From Cymodocea nodosa (lineage: Eukaryota; Streptophyta; Magnoliopsida; Alismatales; Cymodoceaceae), in the NCBI GenBank assembly GCA_036874045.1, contig CM072339.1, positions 1,185,501 through 1,249,500 on the forward strand: a stretch of 64,000 bases of DNA, in the 5' to 3' direction. Each line of letters starts with the position of its first letter. Within the stretch, counting starts at the first letter, position 1. The notes below the pieces were generated by a model. The model was not told the DNA's origin, ran no database searches, and worked only from the letters and a program-made list of their open reading frames with translations. Both the position numbers and the translations under genes were made by a program. Shown here one piece after another: positions 47,528 to 60,100 of this stretch.

Positions 47528-50500
47528 TTATACCATAATCTTGATATTAGACTCGATGGAAAGAATCTCCTCTTCTCCAACTTTTCTCCATACTCCACCA
47601 ATCAAGAGCATACCTTCCACCGAAGGAGTATGATGGGCAAGTCCTTTATGATCAGTGTTCCTCATTTCCCTAAGCTTCTTAGGTGGGCTTGTTGTTGCCT
47701 CTGACGGGTCATCGGACTCGCATCTGCCATCTCGCTTGCCGAGAGCAGTGTCCATCTTGCCTCCGTTCTCGATCATTGCCGTCTCTTTCTTATCAGGAAC
47801 ATTATTTTCCGGTTCAAGAGAGGGCTGGTTCCATAAGGAAGGACAAGGCAACGTACCAATAGGGCAAGGCGTCCATGACTTGGTGAGGGTCCATCTCCTC
47901 CTTGTTCTGGTATTCCGTCCGTCTGCAGCTGGAACTTTGACAGCAGTTTTCTTTAGCCTCGATTTGAGGGTTTCCAATTCATTTGCAGCTTGGTTAAGGT
48001 AATTCTCTTCTTCTGTAAGAAAGTGTTCCATGTTTTGACAGGTAAAGTCCTGCAGTGAGCATTCCAATCCTTTCAAACTCGCTGAAGGTAGTTTCCTGAG
48101 TTTTTCAACCAAATCTTTATCTGCTGCCATATCAGCAAGGAACATGGCAGAATCAAAAAGTTGTTTATTGCCTGAAGCTGATAAATGCAGGCAATTACAT
48201 AGAACCTCAATCAATGAAATTCTCGGAACAAGATTGGTCAACTCAGAGAAGTTTTGAGGATCATCGGTAAACCCTATCTGATTAGAAATCTTCATTTTTT
48301 TCAACTTGACAACCAGCTCTGAAACAAGGGAAGACAGATGCTTGATTTGACAAATATTAGCATGGTTTTCTGAGGACTGCAGGAACCAATCACCTGTTGA
48401 GGTCCGTCAGAAATATCAGTGAAATTTCATGCATATATCATTCCAAAAGAGCTGCAACCGACTACTACCGAGTTTGATGAATTCAGGCTAAACAAACAGT
48501 TGTTGAGAAAAACAACTTTAAAAATGAATAATTAACGATGATGTCCTGAGGGTGCAAGCTGAAAGAAATAATAAAAATTTATATTTACCCCCATTGTCCG
48601 AGGTTTCCCTCGCCTCAATCATCCTAAGAGCCTCCTTGAGAATAGTTAACAGCAATTCTGGTTTTTTACTTGACAACTCCATAACAATCTCCTTGAAAGC
48701 ATTAAAATGCCCCATAGTCGGAGTACTACCATCCCTGATGTGATTGATCTCAATGCTAGCAACTGCACCGGGAGGCTGTGACATGTACATTTCCAGCAAC
48801 AAAGAAACTACTTCTTTAGGAAACATTGAGTACAGTTCAGCAATGACCTTGGAATTTTTGGATATTGGTTTCTCAAAACCTGTAAAAAGGAACAAGACAC
48901 CATGACAAATGACCAAAAACTCACATCCAAAGTCATGAACATAAAATACGACTTGGAAGAAATTTTTTTACTTTTTCACTGCATGATTTATGATGCATGT
49001 TACTGATGTACCCCTTGAATAAGAGTGACCTTGATGCAGGTTTCAACAGCATTCTTGCAGAAACTACCAAAAATTCAATTTAATACCAACAGCAATCCAA
49101 ACCATAATGTGTGGTTGACCAACTCAATTTGCCATTAAGATGCGAATTATTCTTTCATATGGGCATTAGTGGGAAAAAGAAACTCATATGATAAGAATTT
49201 AAAAGGAGTAGGATGCCATAAAAGAATCACAATATTTTTTGACCTTCACTACTGTGATAACTTCTTTTGACATAAACCTAAAGCCTATATATTCAAAAAT
49301 GTTAAATCACATGGGCAGATTAAAAAAAAGTATTGACTTCAAGAAATTCATTTTAAGATTTTGAATGAAATAGCCATTTTCCTTCTTAATCCTTGGCAAA
49401 TGGATGTAGTTTTGCATGAACATATTTGCAGGTATGTCAAACAGAAGTTAAGATTAACAGAAAATGGCAAATAAATATGATAAATAATGTGTGTTTGTGA
49501 ATTAAGACAATAAAAGAAAGCCCTGTAATACATCATGTTTATGAATGCAATTTGTATAATCTAGATCTTTGAATTTTAGAATCAAATGATCGTACATTCG
49601 TTATGGTTGTCCTAAGTAAGGAGGCAAAGTGTCAAGGAAATGACAGTACATATCTATTTAATAAGATCTAGCCATTTAGAATTGATTTTAATGTTTCTTT
49701 GTTTTAACTAGTATACCCTGCAGCATATGCTTTTGCACAATGACAGTGCCACTGATGCTATCTTCATCCAACACTGTTGTAACGAAGCCATAGTGGATCC
49801 AACCATTGATCATTTTCAAAGACCACATAATGTGTAATATTTCAATCTTACATGACCACCTACTGTCATCAACAGCCACAATGATCACACCAAATGATGA
49901 CATCAGTGTCAATGCCACATTGATCATCATTGATGATTGTAAGTGTAGCACTGCCATCAACTTCCAACAAAGAACATTAAGAGTAGCATCTTTGCGTTTA
50001 GAATCATTGTCTATCTTGATCTATCATACATGGCCATCTAGGTAAGGTAATGCATTCCAAATTCAAAGTATGTTGTCATAGTCCTTTCCACCTTCATAAA
50101 CTATGACCCAAACCCAAGCCAACTTGATCAGCCTATTGATCATATGCTAATGAGACATTGAGACAATCATTATGATAGAAGCATTATCAATGCCATCAAT
50201 GAAGAGGCTCATAGTTGCAAGACATAACATGTGGGGGTAACACTCCCTTGGACGGGCCCTTTTTCAAGCAGTAATAGATTAGTTAATGGTCGAGTGGATG
50301 GTTGGTACAAGGTCAGAGATTGGAAGACAGATACTCTTAGAGTCAAGGCATGTTCTTTGGTGTGGTTAGTACTCCTCATATTGATCATTGTTGTTGACGA
50401 TAAGTCTAGAATCATTGTTGAATACCATCAGTGGAGCATCATTATTAACACTGCCAGTAAAAATCAACGATGGCAAACACCATCTACGCATGGGTTGTGC

Positions 50501-53500
50501 ATTTTTGCATTAAAAATATTTTTTCTATATTGATCTATTTTAGAGCAATAAGCAAGACAAAAATACTATAAAGTCAAAAAGAGAGTATCAAGTAATAGGT
50601 CATCAAGAGGATAAGCTACATGATGAAAGAAAACAACCAAACAAAAAAGAAAAGACACAAGAATGGTAGTAGAGGTTACAGGAAATACAACCACCAAACT
50701 CTAGCAAACTGGCCTAACCCCCCAAGATCTCTGCGACCACTCTCAAAGACACCTGCACAAGAGCATCAACCACCCCTCCCCACCCATGGATTCAGCAAAT
50801 CAGAACCTTTAAGAAGTTGCACTAGCCATACATGCAATAGGTGGGGCACACCCAGAAAATTTCTCCTGCTACTTTCCAACCCCCTTAGCTATCATTTCTT
50901 CTTTGATGTATTATTCATAAAGGAATATAAATAATGTATTCCATAATATGTTGTCACAAGTCTTTCTACCTTTTCCAAACTATCACAATCAAGGACCACC
51001 TAGCATGTAGCCTACTCATTAAAATCCTAAAATTTTACGCAACTAAAAATATTTTTGTTGCAAGACACTCTAGTATACACTATAGACTTGTTAGATGTAG
51101 AAGGAAATGATGCATTACCAACAAGGAAGGTACAGTTTGTCAATCTCCTATGTATAAGATAACAAATTCTCAACCTACAATAAACTTAATAATTAGATAA
51201 TAGACAGATTTATACAAAGATCCGATTATTACAACACCCCCTTCTCAAGTTGGAGCTCTAGAATGAACAATTTGTAAATGACACTTAATTCAATAAAGTA
51301 ACGCCTAAGACTAGCTGCAATCATGAATCACAAATATAAGGTCACGTAGATAACAACAAAAGACAGTTGCAATTGTCAGACAAGCAGTTAGATATGGTAG
51401 GCTAAACTCAGCAGACAATAATGATAGGCAGGAGATGCCATTAGCCAATCACATTGGCTTTTGAAACTCTGAGGAACTTTTTGGTATGTATTGCAACTGA
51501 AATGCAAGTAACTGATAAACCATAAGCCAATCTCCTTCCTTCTCTTCTCTTTTCATGTAGGAAGTCAATGGCTAGGGATGAGCACCAGCAATCACAATGG
51601 CTAGATTGCCCAAATCTGGAGTGGACCTGATGGAGACTAACAGTTGCAAGACAGAAACCTATGATCAACAGAAGGAGAAAGATCAATGAATCTGGAATAA
51701 GCTCTGACAGGGACCAAAGTAGCATCCAAAATTACTGGATAAAACTACTGAGGATTTTAAGGGTGCACCACCATCAGAATGATGTGGATATTTCATTTAA
51801 AACCAATTGATTATAAGTAAAGGTTCACCTATTCATAGGTAATAGTTTTATCATTATTCTCCAATGTGGAATCATTCCAACAAGACTCGTGACTATAAAG
51901 CTCCCATCGATCATTTTCCACCAAGCAATGTGATGCCATATACCAGTGAAGTCACTACACTCTTCCCCACTTAAACTTTCATCAATATTCAAGTCACAAT
52001 CACCAAGTGATTTAGACATTATAGTTCTCCTAAACTTCTGGTTGGTTGCCTGTACTAGTTGTCACAAATTCATGATCCATGCCTAAAGCCCACTTAGTAT
52101 GACCCATGATTCATGACCATAACTCATGGATTTTCATTTAGCAAAAATCCTATGTAAGTCAATGTATACCAAGTGTTTATGTATTACATAATTTTCCATA
52201 AAAACATTGTTAAAAATCAGATGAGCACATTCCTTTCCAGGTCTTCAAATAAAATATGAAGAAATATAGTATGTAAGTTCAATGTTTTTTATGCACTTGT
52301 CTCACTTTTATAATGGTAATGCTTCTGAGATTCAAACCAATAAAAGACAAATATAACATACATTGTTTGTTCATGCACTTGTCTGATTAAAAAACTTATA
52401 CCGTAATTTACTTCCTAATGCATGTCAAATAACCAGTTACCCTGTGAATAAAGCAACAGATAACACAGATGCTACCATCTAATAATAAAATAAAAGTAAT
52501 CCTTAAAGACACCAATGAAAGATTGCCACAAGTTTATTCAAGTTTTTACCATCACGCTTAGAAGACAGGAGCTTCTGTGTCATCTGCGAGGAGAGCTTAT
52601 TGCATACGTTAACTACAGGCTGCTTTCTACCTAGATAGGGAAAAAAAGATAATCAAACAGAGTGAAAAATTCGTATGTTAAATAAGTATGCAGCACATAA
52701 GAAAAATAGAAAGATGAGGCTTCAAAATGTAAGATATTTTAAACTGTAGCAGTAACAATGTATGTGTTTTTAAAATTTTACATATAAAAAACAAGGTTTT
52801 CCTTGATGGGAAAAAACAATGCATTGTTGAATTAAACTGGAGTAGCAATAATAAGAGTGTTTAAAATTTACATATAGAAATATAAGTGACAATACTTTCC
52901 ATGACAGGAAAAAACAACGTGAGTAAAAGCCAAAGTATAAAATATTGGAATTGAAACAAATATCAATCCCAAGGAAAAAAAAGGAAACATATCAAGTGGA
53001 AATATTGTGGAGTCGGTACCAAAAGAAGATACAAAAGAGCACAATATAATATCAGTAACCTATACCTGCAAATTGAAAAAGGGTTTTATATGCACTCAGG
53101 AAAAGAGCATTCGCTGGAAGAATAAAAAACATCACGCTCAACAGAAGCAATCAAATACAAGTAGAAAATTTAGGAGTTGAAAAGTTCTAAACAAAAGCAT
53201 TGCCATATTCAGAAATAATGGCATTATGAATTGGAAATCCATCAAATGATGAAAATGTAGAAATTGATATTTGAACTCACGCCTTCCTTTGATTTGTGGA
53301 GATTTCCCTTTATCGTCATGCTTAGCTTTCACATAATAAGCCATTTGGTAAAGTCTTCTTTTTATCTCCTTTTTAATGTCAGGAATCATTCTTCTCTGAG
53401 GCTCCCAATAATGAGATTGCAACCAATATATAGCCTGGCAAAATAAGTTCAGGAAAATTCTAATTACAAGCAAAAATATGAGGCATACATACCAAGAGCA

Positions 53501-56500
53501 ATTCGACCATTGCAGAACCATGTGATAAATTAACCAGATTCACTAATATTTCGACATCCACCAACTCCAAAAGGCCATGTTAAAATAAAATGGAACACCC
53601 AAAAACTTGTGCTTGTGAAAGAACCAAAACTTGACCGATCAACACTCTGATTATGGATAAAAATTAATGCCCTATGTGCATGCAATTGACACATAATAAT
53701 GTAAGAACAATAATGTAAGACCTCTGTATAGAAGCTACATAAAAGAGACATTGTGCACACTGTCACAAAAACATGACAGAATACAATTGTCGAGCTCTCT
53801 TTAATGGATCTTCCATTTTGTTCATATAATTATTTGATGAATATGTCATCGGAAACATAAAAACAATACATGAACAAAAAGAAAGACGAAAAAGTAAATT
53901 ACAAAAGAAAATTTTAAATTTTAAACTTTGAACATGTTTTTATTCTAATGAAGTGAAAGCTTCCACACAGAAAGAACTTTTATTATGATCTCGATGTCTA
54001 ATGTATCATGATAAACAAGGAATGAGAAATACAATAGAATAAAGGGAGGTATCAAAAACAAGTTCACAGAACTTAAGGTGTTACGCAACCCATAATATTA
54101 ATTTTTCCCTAAGCATGCTTTTAAAGTTTAAACAAACCATCATTCAAATATCCAACCTTCACAATAGCATGACGAAGCAATGGGAGTGAAGGGAGTTCAT
54201 CATGAGAACTTTCTGTAAAAACAATAAAATTAACAGGGAAAAAGGTCAGCTTTTAACTGGAAGGATTGGAATTTAAAAAAAATAAATAGGAAATAAATCA
54301 AGAAACATACCATGACGTATGTCAACAAGCATCCTTGGGATACCAATTGAAACAGCTATATCCAAAATTGACTGTCTTTTTGTCTGTGGTGCATTCTTGA
54401 TTTTAATTTTATCAAACCCATTGGTTTTTTCTACCAATCTATTTACAAACCTATGTGAAAAGAGTAAACACAGATCAGAAAATTTACTCAGCAAAATCAA
54501 TGATTAAATCTAGTAAATAGGTGTGTCATAAACATACTTTTTAAGGTGCCTTGGACACCTCTTAGGTGCCATACAAATATTAATTTTTTATTTGTTAAGT
54601 ATACATTATAAATATTTACACATATTTAATAATAAATACGTATAATTTTAGCTGTATTATTTCCTAAATAAATAAGCCTAAGATAACATTAAAATATGAG
54701 GTGTAATATTACTAATATGTATATTTCATTAATGTCTATGATTATATATTTCAATAATTATGCATATTTTAATAGCATTCCAAAAAAATTATATTTAAGT
54801 TTCTTTGAAGGGATAAAGATCAAGGCCTTAAAAAAATATTATTAAATCAGATCTTTGAAAAGATTCACTCAACCAACATAAAGAGAGACAAGTTACTAAG
54901 ATTTGACTAATTCACACTTTGTCGCCAAGGTGCATGCCTTAAAAAGTATGGTCATAAATGGCCTTTTTTATTTTAACTTTATACTCAATAACCTTATGGC
55001 TTAAAATACTAGGCTGTAAAGCATGACTATATCCAAAAAGTCAGTATTATTGGGATGCATATACTTAGATGAAAGAGTGATAATACTATAAGGATAAGCT
55101 AAAAAACAATTTTATTAGAAATAGAATAGGAGTTACACTAATTGAAGATAAAATAAGAGAAAATTAGCTTAGGTCATTTGGTCATATCCTTAAAAGGTTG
55201 AAGAATGTACCAATTAAAAGAAAAGAATTAATTAGTCTAAAAGAAATTAATTAGAGGTAAGCCTAAAATTACTTGATTAGGAAATATAAGAAAAGATTTA
55301 AAACAAGATCGGTCAAAACAACATAGCACATTGGGTATGGTCAGAACCTACCATTGCAACCCCCTTAACTTTCCCCATTGGGCACAACTCATAATCACCC
55401 CAAATGCACTAAAAAAACAAGATCAAGTCTAGATGTGAAAGAGGTCACTTATCATTCCCCAAGTCAAAACATGTGCATCCACTTGGCACTTTTGGTTGAT
55501 ACCCACCAAGAATCACTACCACGTTAGACCACCCATTACCTAGTGAAATTTGATTTGAACCAATAGCATGAGAAGAAGACACCTTCCATTCCCACCATCA
55601 TCAATTCAATATCATTAGGTATTGATATCCTAGTGATAATATGAAAGAAAAAAGGGATATAAAAAATAATTTTATAAATTTGTTATTGTTTCATTTTTTG
55701 CATTTTCTCATAATGTGCATTTCAAAATGATAACCTATAAGTTCTATTATAATAGAGGAAGGTTTAATAAAAATATCTTAAACCTGACACAAGGAAAATT
55801 TGAATGTCATTTAGCATATTGTAATTATAGAAAAACTCAAGAGCATTATATGTATGTGATTCTTCTAAACAATAAAGAGATCAAGAAAACATACTTGTAC
55901 CAATCATATAAAAATTGATGTAATAAACACATAATATTGAAGAATAATCTAGCTTGTGCCATGAAAGTTGGTTATTCACCTCGTGGTAGCCATGCTATAT
56001 AGCATCATTAAATCATATAAAAATTGACGTAATAAACACATAATATTGATGAATAATCTAGCTTGTGCCATGAAAGTTGGTTATTCACCTCGTGATTGCC
56101 ATGCTATATAGCATCATTAGCATGTCTTGGGATGCAATAGTATCAACATTCAACCCATTTCTGCATTTCATCAAAAACCATGTATAAATAATAGTTGTAA
56201 AATGATATGAGAATAAATTTTGACCAATCACCAACTTTTTCTTCCATAATGAGAAACTTCCTACCCTTATCTTAAAAAAAAGTCACCAACTTTTTCTTGA
56301 AAAATGGTAATGATGAAACTGACTAAAGACAAGCCTTGTCCAAGGAGATCAAGAAAACATATATAGGAAAATCTGAGGAGTTGGGAAAACAAAGATAAAG
56401 TATAAAACTATGATTCTAACAAAATCTAAAAATTGAAAATTTGCAAGCATTCTAATAATTCACTGCATTGGACAGAAAAATCCAAAACTATAGCAAGCAC

Positions 56501-57169
56501 CACTACGATCTGTCAAACAAATGCACTAAAACACAAACATCTAAGACCTCATCCATTATTGTAAATTCTTTGTTATAGAGATTATCTTGTTCTATCGATC
56601 TTGCCAATGCAAAATATTGTTTAACCAATTGCAATAAATACCCAAAATTGATATGTTTGTTTTCAAAAAAAAATAAAAAATTTTGTGTTTGTGATGTTTT
56701 CTATGAGCACATATGGAATGATAATGTCTAGTATGGTTTCATGCAGACAAGGCAAAATTGTAGCAGTACAAAGACAACAAGACAAGCTTCTTATGCCAAC
56801 AAAAAGAGCATTCCTTCTAAGCATTAAGAACTCAAATATACCTGAAAAAGGGGTCCTTTTGCTGAATCTCTACCATAGAAGCAGTCACCTCTACAGCAAC
56901 AGGAAGGCATCCTCTACTTCGCCAAGTTGTTATCTAATTAACAAGGAAGATAAAAATAAGAGATAGAAATCAAATGTTTAGTTACATCATGGTTTTGAAA
57001 GGTGCCTAGGGTTTATCATGGTGCTCACTCTTCGGAGACCAACGGCAACAAGATCAGGAGAGGTGGAGAAGAGTGATTCTCTGACGAAGTTCCATTGGTC
57101 CCAGCTCACCCAAGGGACGAGCATGTACCCCTTGGGGATCAACCCCATCTCCAAACTCATCTCTTCCAT
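47528..57169 (-). CDS. LAS1: LAS1-like pre-rRNA processing protein
   Basis: Ten exons on the minus strand: 57169-57029, 56933-56842, 56160-56089, 54450-54311, 54212-54157, 53434-53281, 53113-53066, 52630-52550, 48879-48589 and 48393-47528. They encode about 646 residues with consistent phases. LAS1 proteins carry a HEPN-type nuclease domain and cleave ITS2 during 60S ribosome maturation in the nucleolus. The Las1 domain covers about residues 15-200: VPWVSWDQWNFVRESLFS, TTWRSRGCLPVAVEVTASM, MLMMLYSMAITRFVNRLVEK, then SIGIPRMLVDIRHESSHDEL, where the RH..S.H pattern is the HEPN catalytic motif, then AIYWLQSHYWEPQ. The rest is a long helical region and a charged tail with PIGTLPCPS. The start at 57169 could also be the in-frame ATG at 57160. 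The 3' part of exon 3 and its donor are duplicated in the next intron. Confidence 0.92.
51180..52080 (-). mobile_element. LTR-retrotransposon (Copia-like) fragment in a LAS1 intron
   Basis: On the minus strand, an LTR-like stretch contains ATTCCACATTGGAGAATAAT and TTATAATCAATTGGTTTTAA. These blocks are typical of plant Copia LTRs just inside the 3' LTR end. About 80-100 bases further, TTTGGTCCCTGTCAGAGCTT resembles a decayed tRNA-Met primer site (TGGTATCAGAGC). At about 51227-51247 the plus strand reads ACACCCCCTTCTCAAGTTGGA, another LTR-element hallmark. No gag or pol domain remains. Boundaries are approximate. Confidence 0.45.
54533..54950. mobile_element. MITE copy B, about 418 bp with TIRs and 8-bp TSD
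   Basis: Left end CATACTTTTTAAGGTGCCTT and right end GCATGCCTTAAAAAGTATG are inverted repeats. The flanking direct repeat GTCATAAA is perfect (54525-54532 and 54951-54958). The interior matches copy A in inverted orientation, for example around a TAAATAAGCCTAAGATAAC block and a GAGGTGTAATATTACTAATA block. Non-coding. It lies in the LAS1 intron between exons 3 and 4. Confidence 0.85.
55000..55310 (+). mobile_element. RTE-like LINE 3' remnant in a LAS1 intron
   Basis: Plus-strand translation across stops gives LIEDKIRENxLRSFGHIL, KRLKNVPIKRKELI and KPKITWLGNIRKDLKQ (x marks a stop). This is the conserved C-terminal end of plant RTE-type reverse transcriptases (E-D-K-M-R-E-N-R-L-R-W-F-G-H, then R-G-R-P-K-K-T-W). 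Inserted opposite to LAS1. Not functional. Confidence 0.65.
55902..56119. repeat. Tandem duplication 2 x 109 bp covering the LAS1 exon 3 donor
   Basis: Units 55902-56010 and 56011-56119 differ at only about four positions. The right-hand unit includes the last 31 nt of LAS1 exon 3 and its GTGAAT donor. The left-hand unit repeats both inside the intron, including the perfect palindrome TGCTATATAGCA. Confidence 0.95.
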
Positions 57170-60100
57170 GTAAGTGGCGTTGTGGTGAATATAGTGGCAG
57201 GGTCGTGAGAATTAGAAGTGGATCGAGAATAGGTCTAATTAAGGTCTTTCCAGCAAACTTGTCTTCCAATTTTCTAATGGAGATTCAGGATTTTCTTTCA
57301 AACACAGCGTAGAATACTGTTCCAAATATATAGTTCACAGTCAGTAATGTAAAAAAATAATATATCTACAGTGAACATGCTGTGAAAAAGTAATATCTTG
57401 CCTCAGTGACAGATAATAACAGAAAATAAGCTTATTTTCCTGATGTTTGTGCATGTCAATGGAAAATGATAAAATTAAAATCCATGTGTTTGTAAAATGA
57501 TAGAAATCGATAAAAAAATTATTATTTATTTTAAATTCATAAATAAAATATTTCAAAACTTTTTTTTCGTGGCTCCCTTTCCTTCCTTTCTTTTTTTTTT
57601 CTCCTTCTTCTTTCTTTTTCCTTTTTTTTCTCCACTCCTTTTCTTTCCATTCACCTCCTCCCCATCTTCTTCATCTTTAACCGACGTCATCTAGCAACCT
57701 AACCATTGCAAAATAAAAATCTATTATGCGGTCGAATCCAATACCGACAACTCGCAACTATAGGAAAGGAATGAAGGCCGAGCAGGTGATGTCTGCGTCG
57801 ACATTTTTGGGTTAGGACGGAGGAGGAGCGTCGAGCAGCTGACAGCTGAAGGTCGACAGATGAGCAAGAGGGGAATTGTGAGGGTTGCGATCAATGAATG
57901 CGTCTTACTGTCAAAGGCGATGCTTCCTTTGGAGGGGCGATTCATGAGTGACAACGCACGAGGGGTTCTTTGACGCACACAATCTATTCTTCGACGTAGT
58001 TTTGGGGGGTGATGTTTCCTTTAACCTTTGTCAGCTGAAGGAACGATGCAACGATGACAGCGCACGGTCTATTCCTTCGACGCGTTTCAGGGGAGCATTT
58101 GTCGACAATGCTTCCTTTGTCTGTGTCAACGACGCACGATGCTTCCTTCGTTTGTGTCGGCAAAGGGTTTTCCAAAGAAGAACGAACGGGTACGAGGGTT
58201 TCAGAATGACACAGGAGTGTTGTGGAAGGGTTTATCGAGTACTTCCCAAGGGTGAGAGTGGGAAAACGTCGGAGGTCTTGCCTTTATTTTTGTAAATATT
58301 AATATAAATAAAAATGAAAATGTGGGTGAGAAAGATAACGAAAAACGGTTGTGAGCTTATACTTTTATTTTTCCGTTAATTAGGTTAGTATTATTTTTCC
58401 CCAAATCTCTCCACCGGGCCCTGGGCGAGAGCTTCGCCACCCGTCCGTCCGTGGAGAGCCGGTGTACGGCGTCGGCGTCGTCTGGGCTGGCTTCGACGGT
58501 GTGTGAGGAGTCGCCGGCGACTTCTGTGTGAGGGAGGCGTCACCGATGGGCTCCTGCGACGGCAAGCGGCGGTCTGCAAGGTGGCGCAATCGTCGTGGGT
58601 GTAGCTGACGACCGCCTGCGCGAGTTCCAGCGGTGCGTATGGGCTCCAGCGGCTGGTGGTTGCGGGGAGGTCGGCTGTGAGGAGGAAGTTGTTGGGTTAC
58701 GGTGGAGAAGAAGAAGAAGGGCTTTGGGAAATTTGTGATTTAGGCCCTATGGTAACTTTATCTGCTACTTAGTCTAGAAATGGTATTTTTATTTATTATT
58801 ATACATTTATTGTTGAATGTTGATTGATTATGCCATATTATCGTAGACTATTGATTGGTTCATGCATTATTATTGAGGTATTAGTAGTTAATGCATGATT
58901 AGCACTTCTTATTTGTGGACCACATTTTATTACGTGAGATTGGATATTATTAGACTCTCATTTATTGTGCATATTTTTTGAGAAATTTTAGTATATTTTT
59001 ACATAAATGATTGATAACTGGGTAGACTTTATTATTTTTGTACACATGACTATTTATTGTGAGAACATGCATGCATGTGAGGCTATGTAATTATTTGTGA
59101 ATTAAAGGTTGCATTTGTTATTATACATAAGGAAAGAAGTATAATATCCTTACGTAATGATCTAATCACAATAGATTAAAACATCACGACTCAAGGTCAT
59201 GGTAGTCTCAGTGAAATAAGCATATTTGTCATTCTCTCCAGCTGAGAAGAGAAAGTTGTTTTAGTTTAAATATTATCCTATTCCTTAAATAAATTTTCAT
59301 TGTTAACTGACTTAGTATCTGTGTCTCAAAAAAATGAAAAATTATAATCATAATAATATTTTAAAAAATCATGTTAAAAATATAAAAAAAGGGAAAAAAA
59401 ACTCTTTCCTTGAGTATATATTAAAGAGATTTAACAATGGAAAAACCCAAAAATAGGAAGATGTAAACAACATTAAAATCATAAAGAAGACATAGACAAA
59501 ATATCTTTTAAACAATAAAAGTCCATTACACATCTCATAAAATAACAAAATTACAAATTACAACAAAATAGAAAAGAATAGCATAAGCCTCAAGTTCCAT
59601 CTCATGCAGCAAGTTGATTCTCTTCCTCAGCAAATCTCCCAGGCAAGCCATAACTAAAAAAGAATTCAATGAATGATAGCTCAGCAAGTATATTTTAGTT
59701 ACTCAAGTAAATTTAAATTTTAAAAAAAGGAATGCACTAACATAAATTTTACATTACCATAAAAAAAATATGAATCTAGTAAACTTAATCATATATCAAA
59801 TTGTAACATGAATTAACAAATTATAACATATATCATCAAGTCACACAATAAAAAATTCTACCATAATTACAATTATACAGTATGATATGATCACATATAG
59901 ATCTTACAACATAAGACCAAAACCACATGCAACCCTGTGATGAAAACTTCAAGAGTCCACTAAAATATACATTCTTAATCATATACATGACAACACACCA
60001 CGGTTTCTACTCTCATGGTCAGGTCTATGACATCACCATAAGGTTCATTATCCACTAACATGTAAAATGAAAAACGTTCAAACACACATTTTGTTATCAA

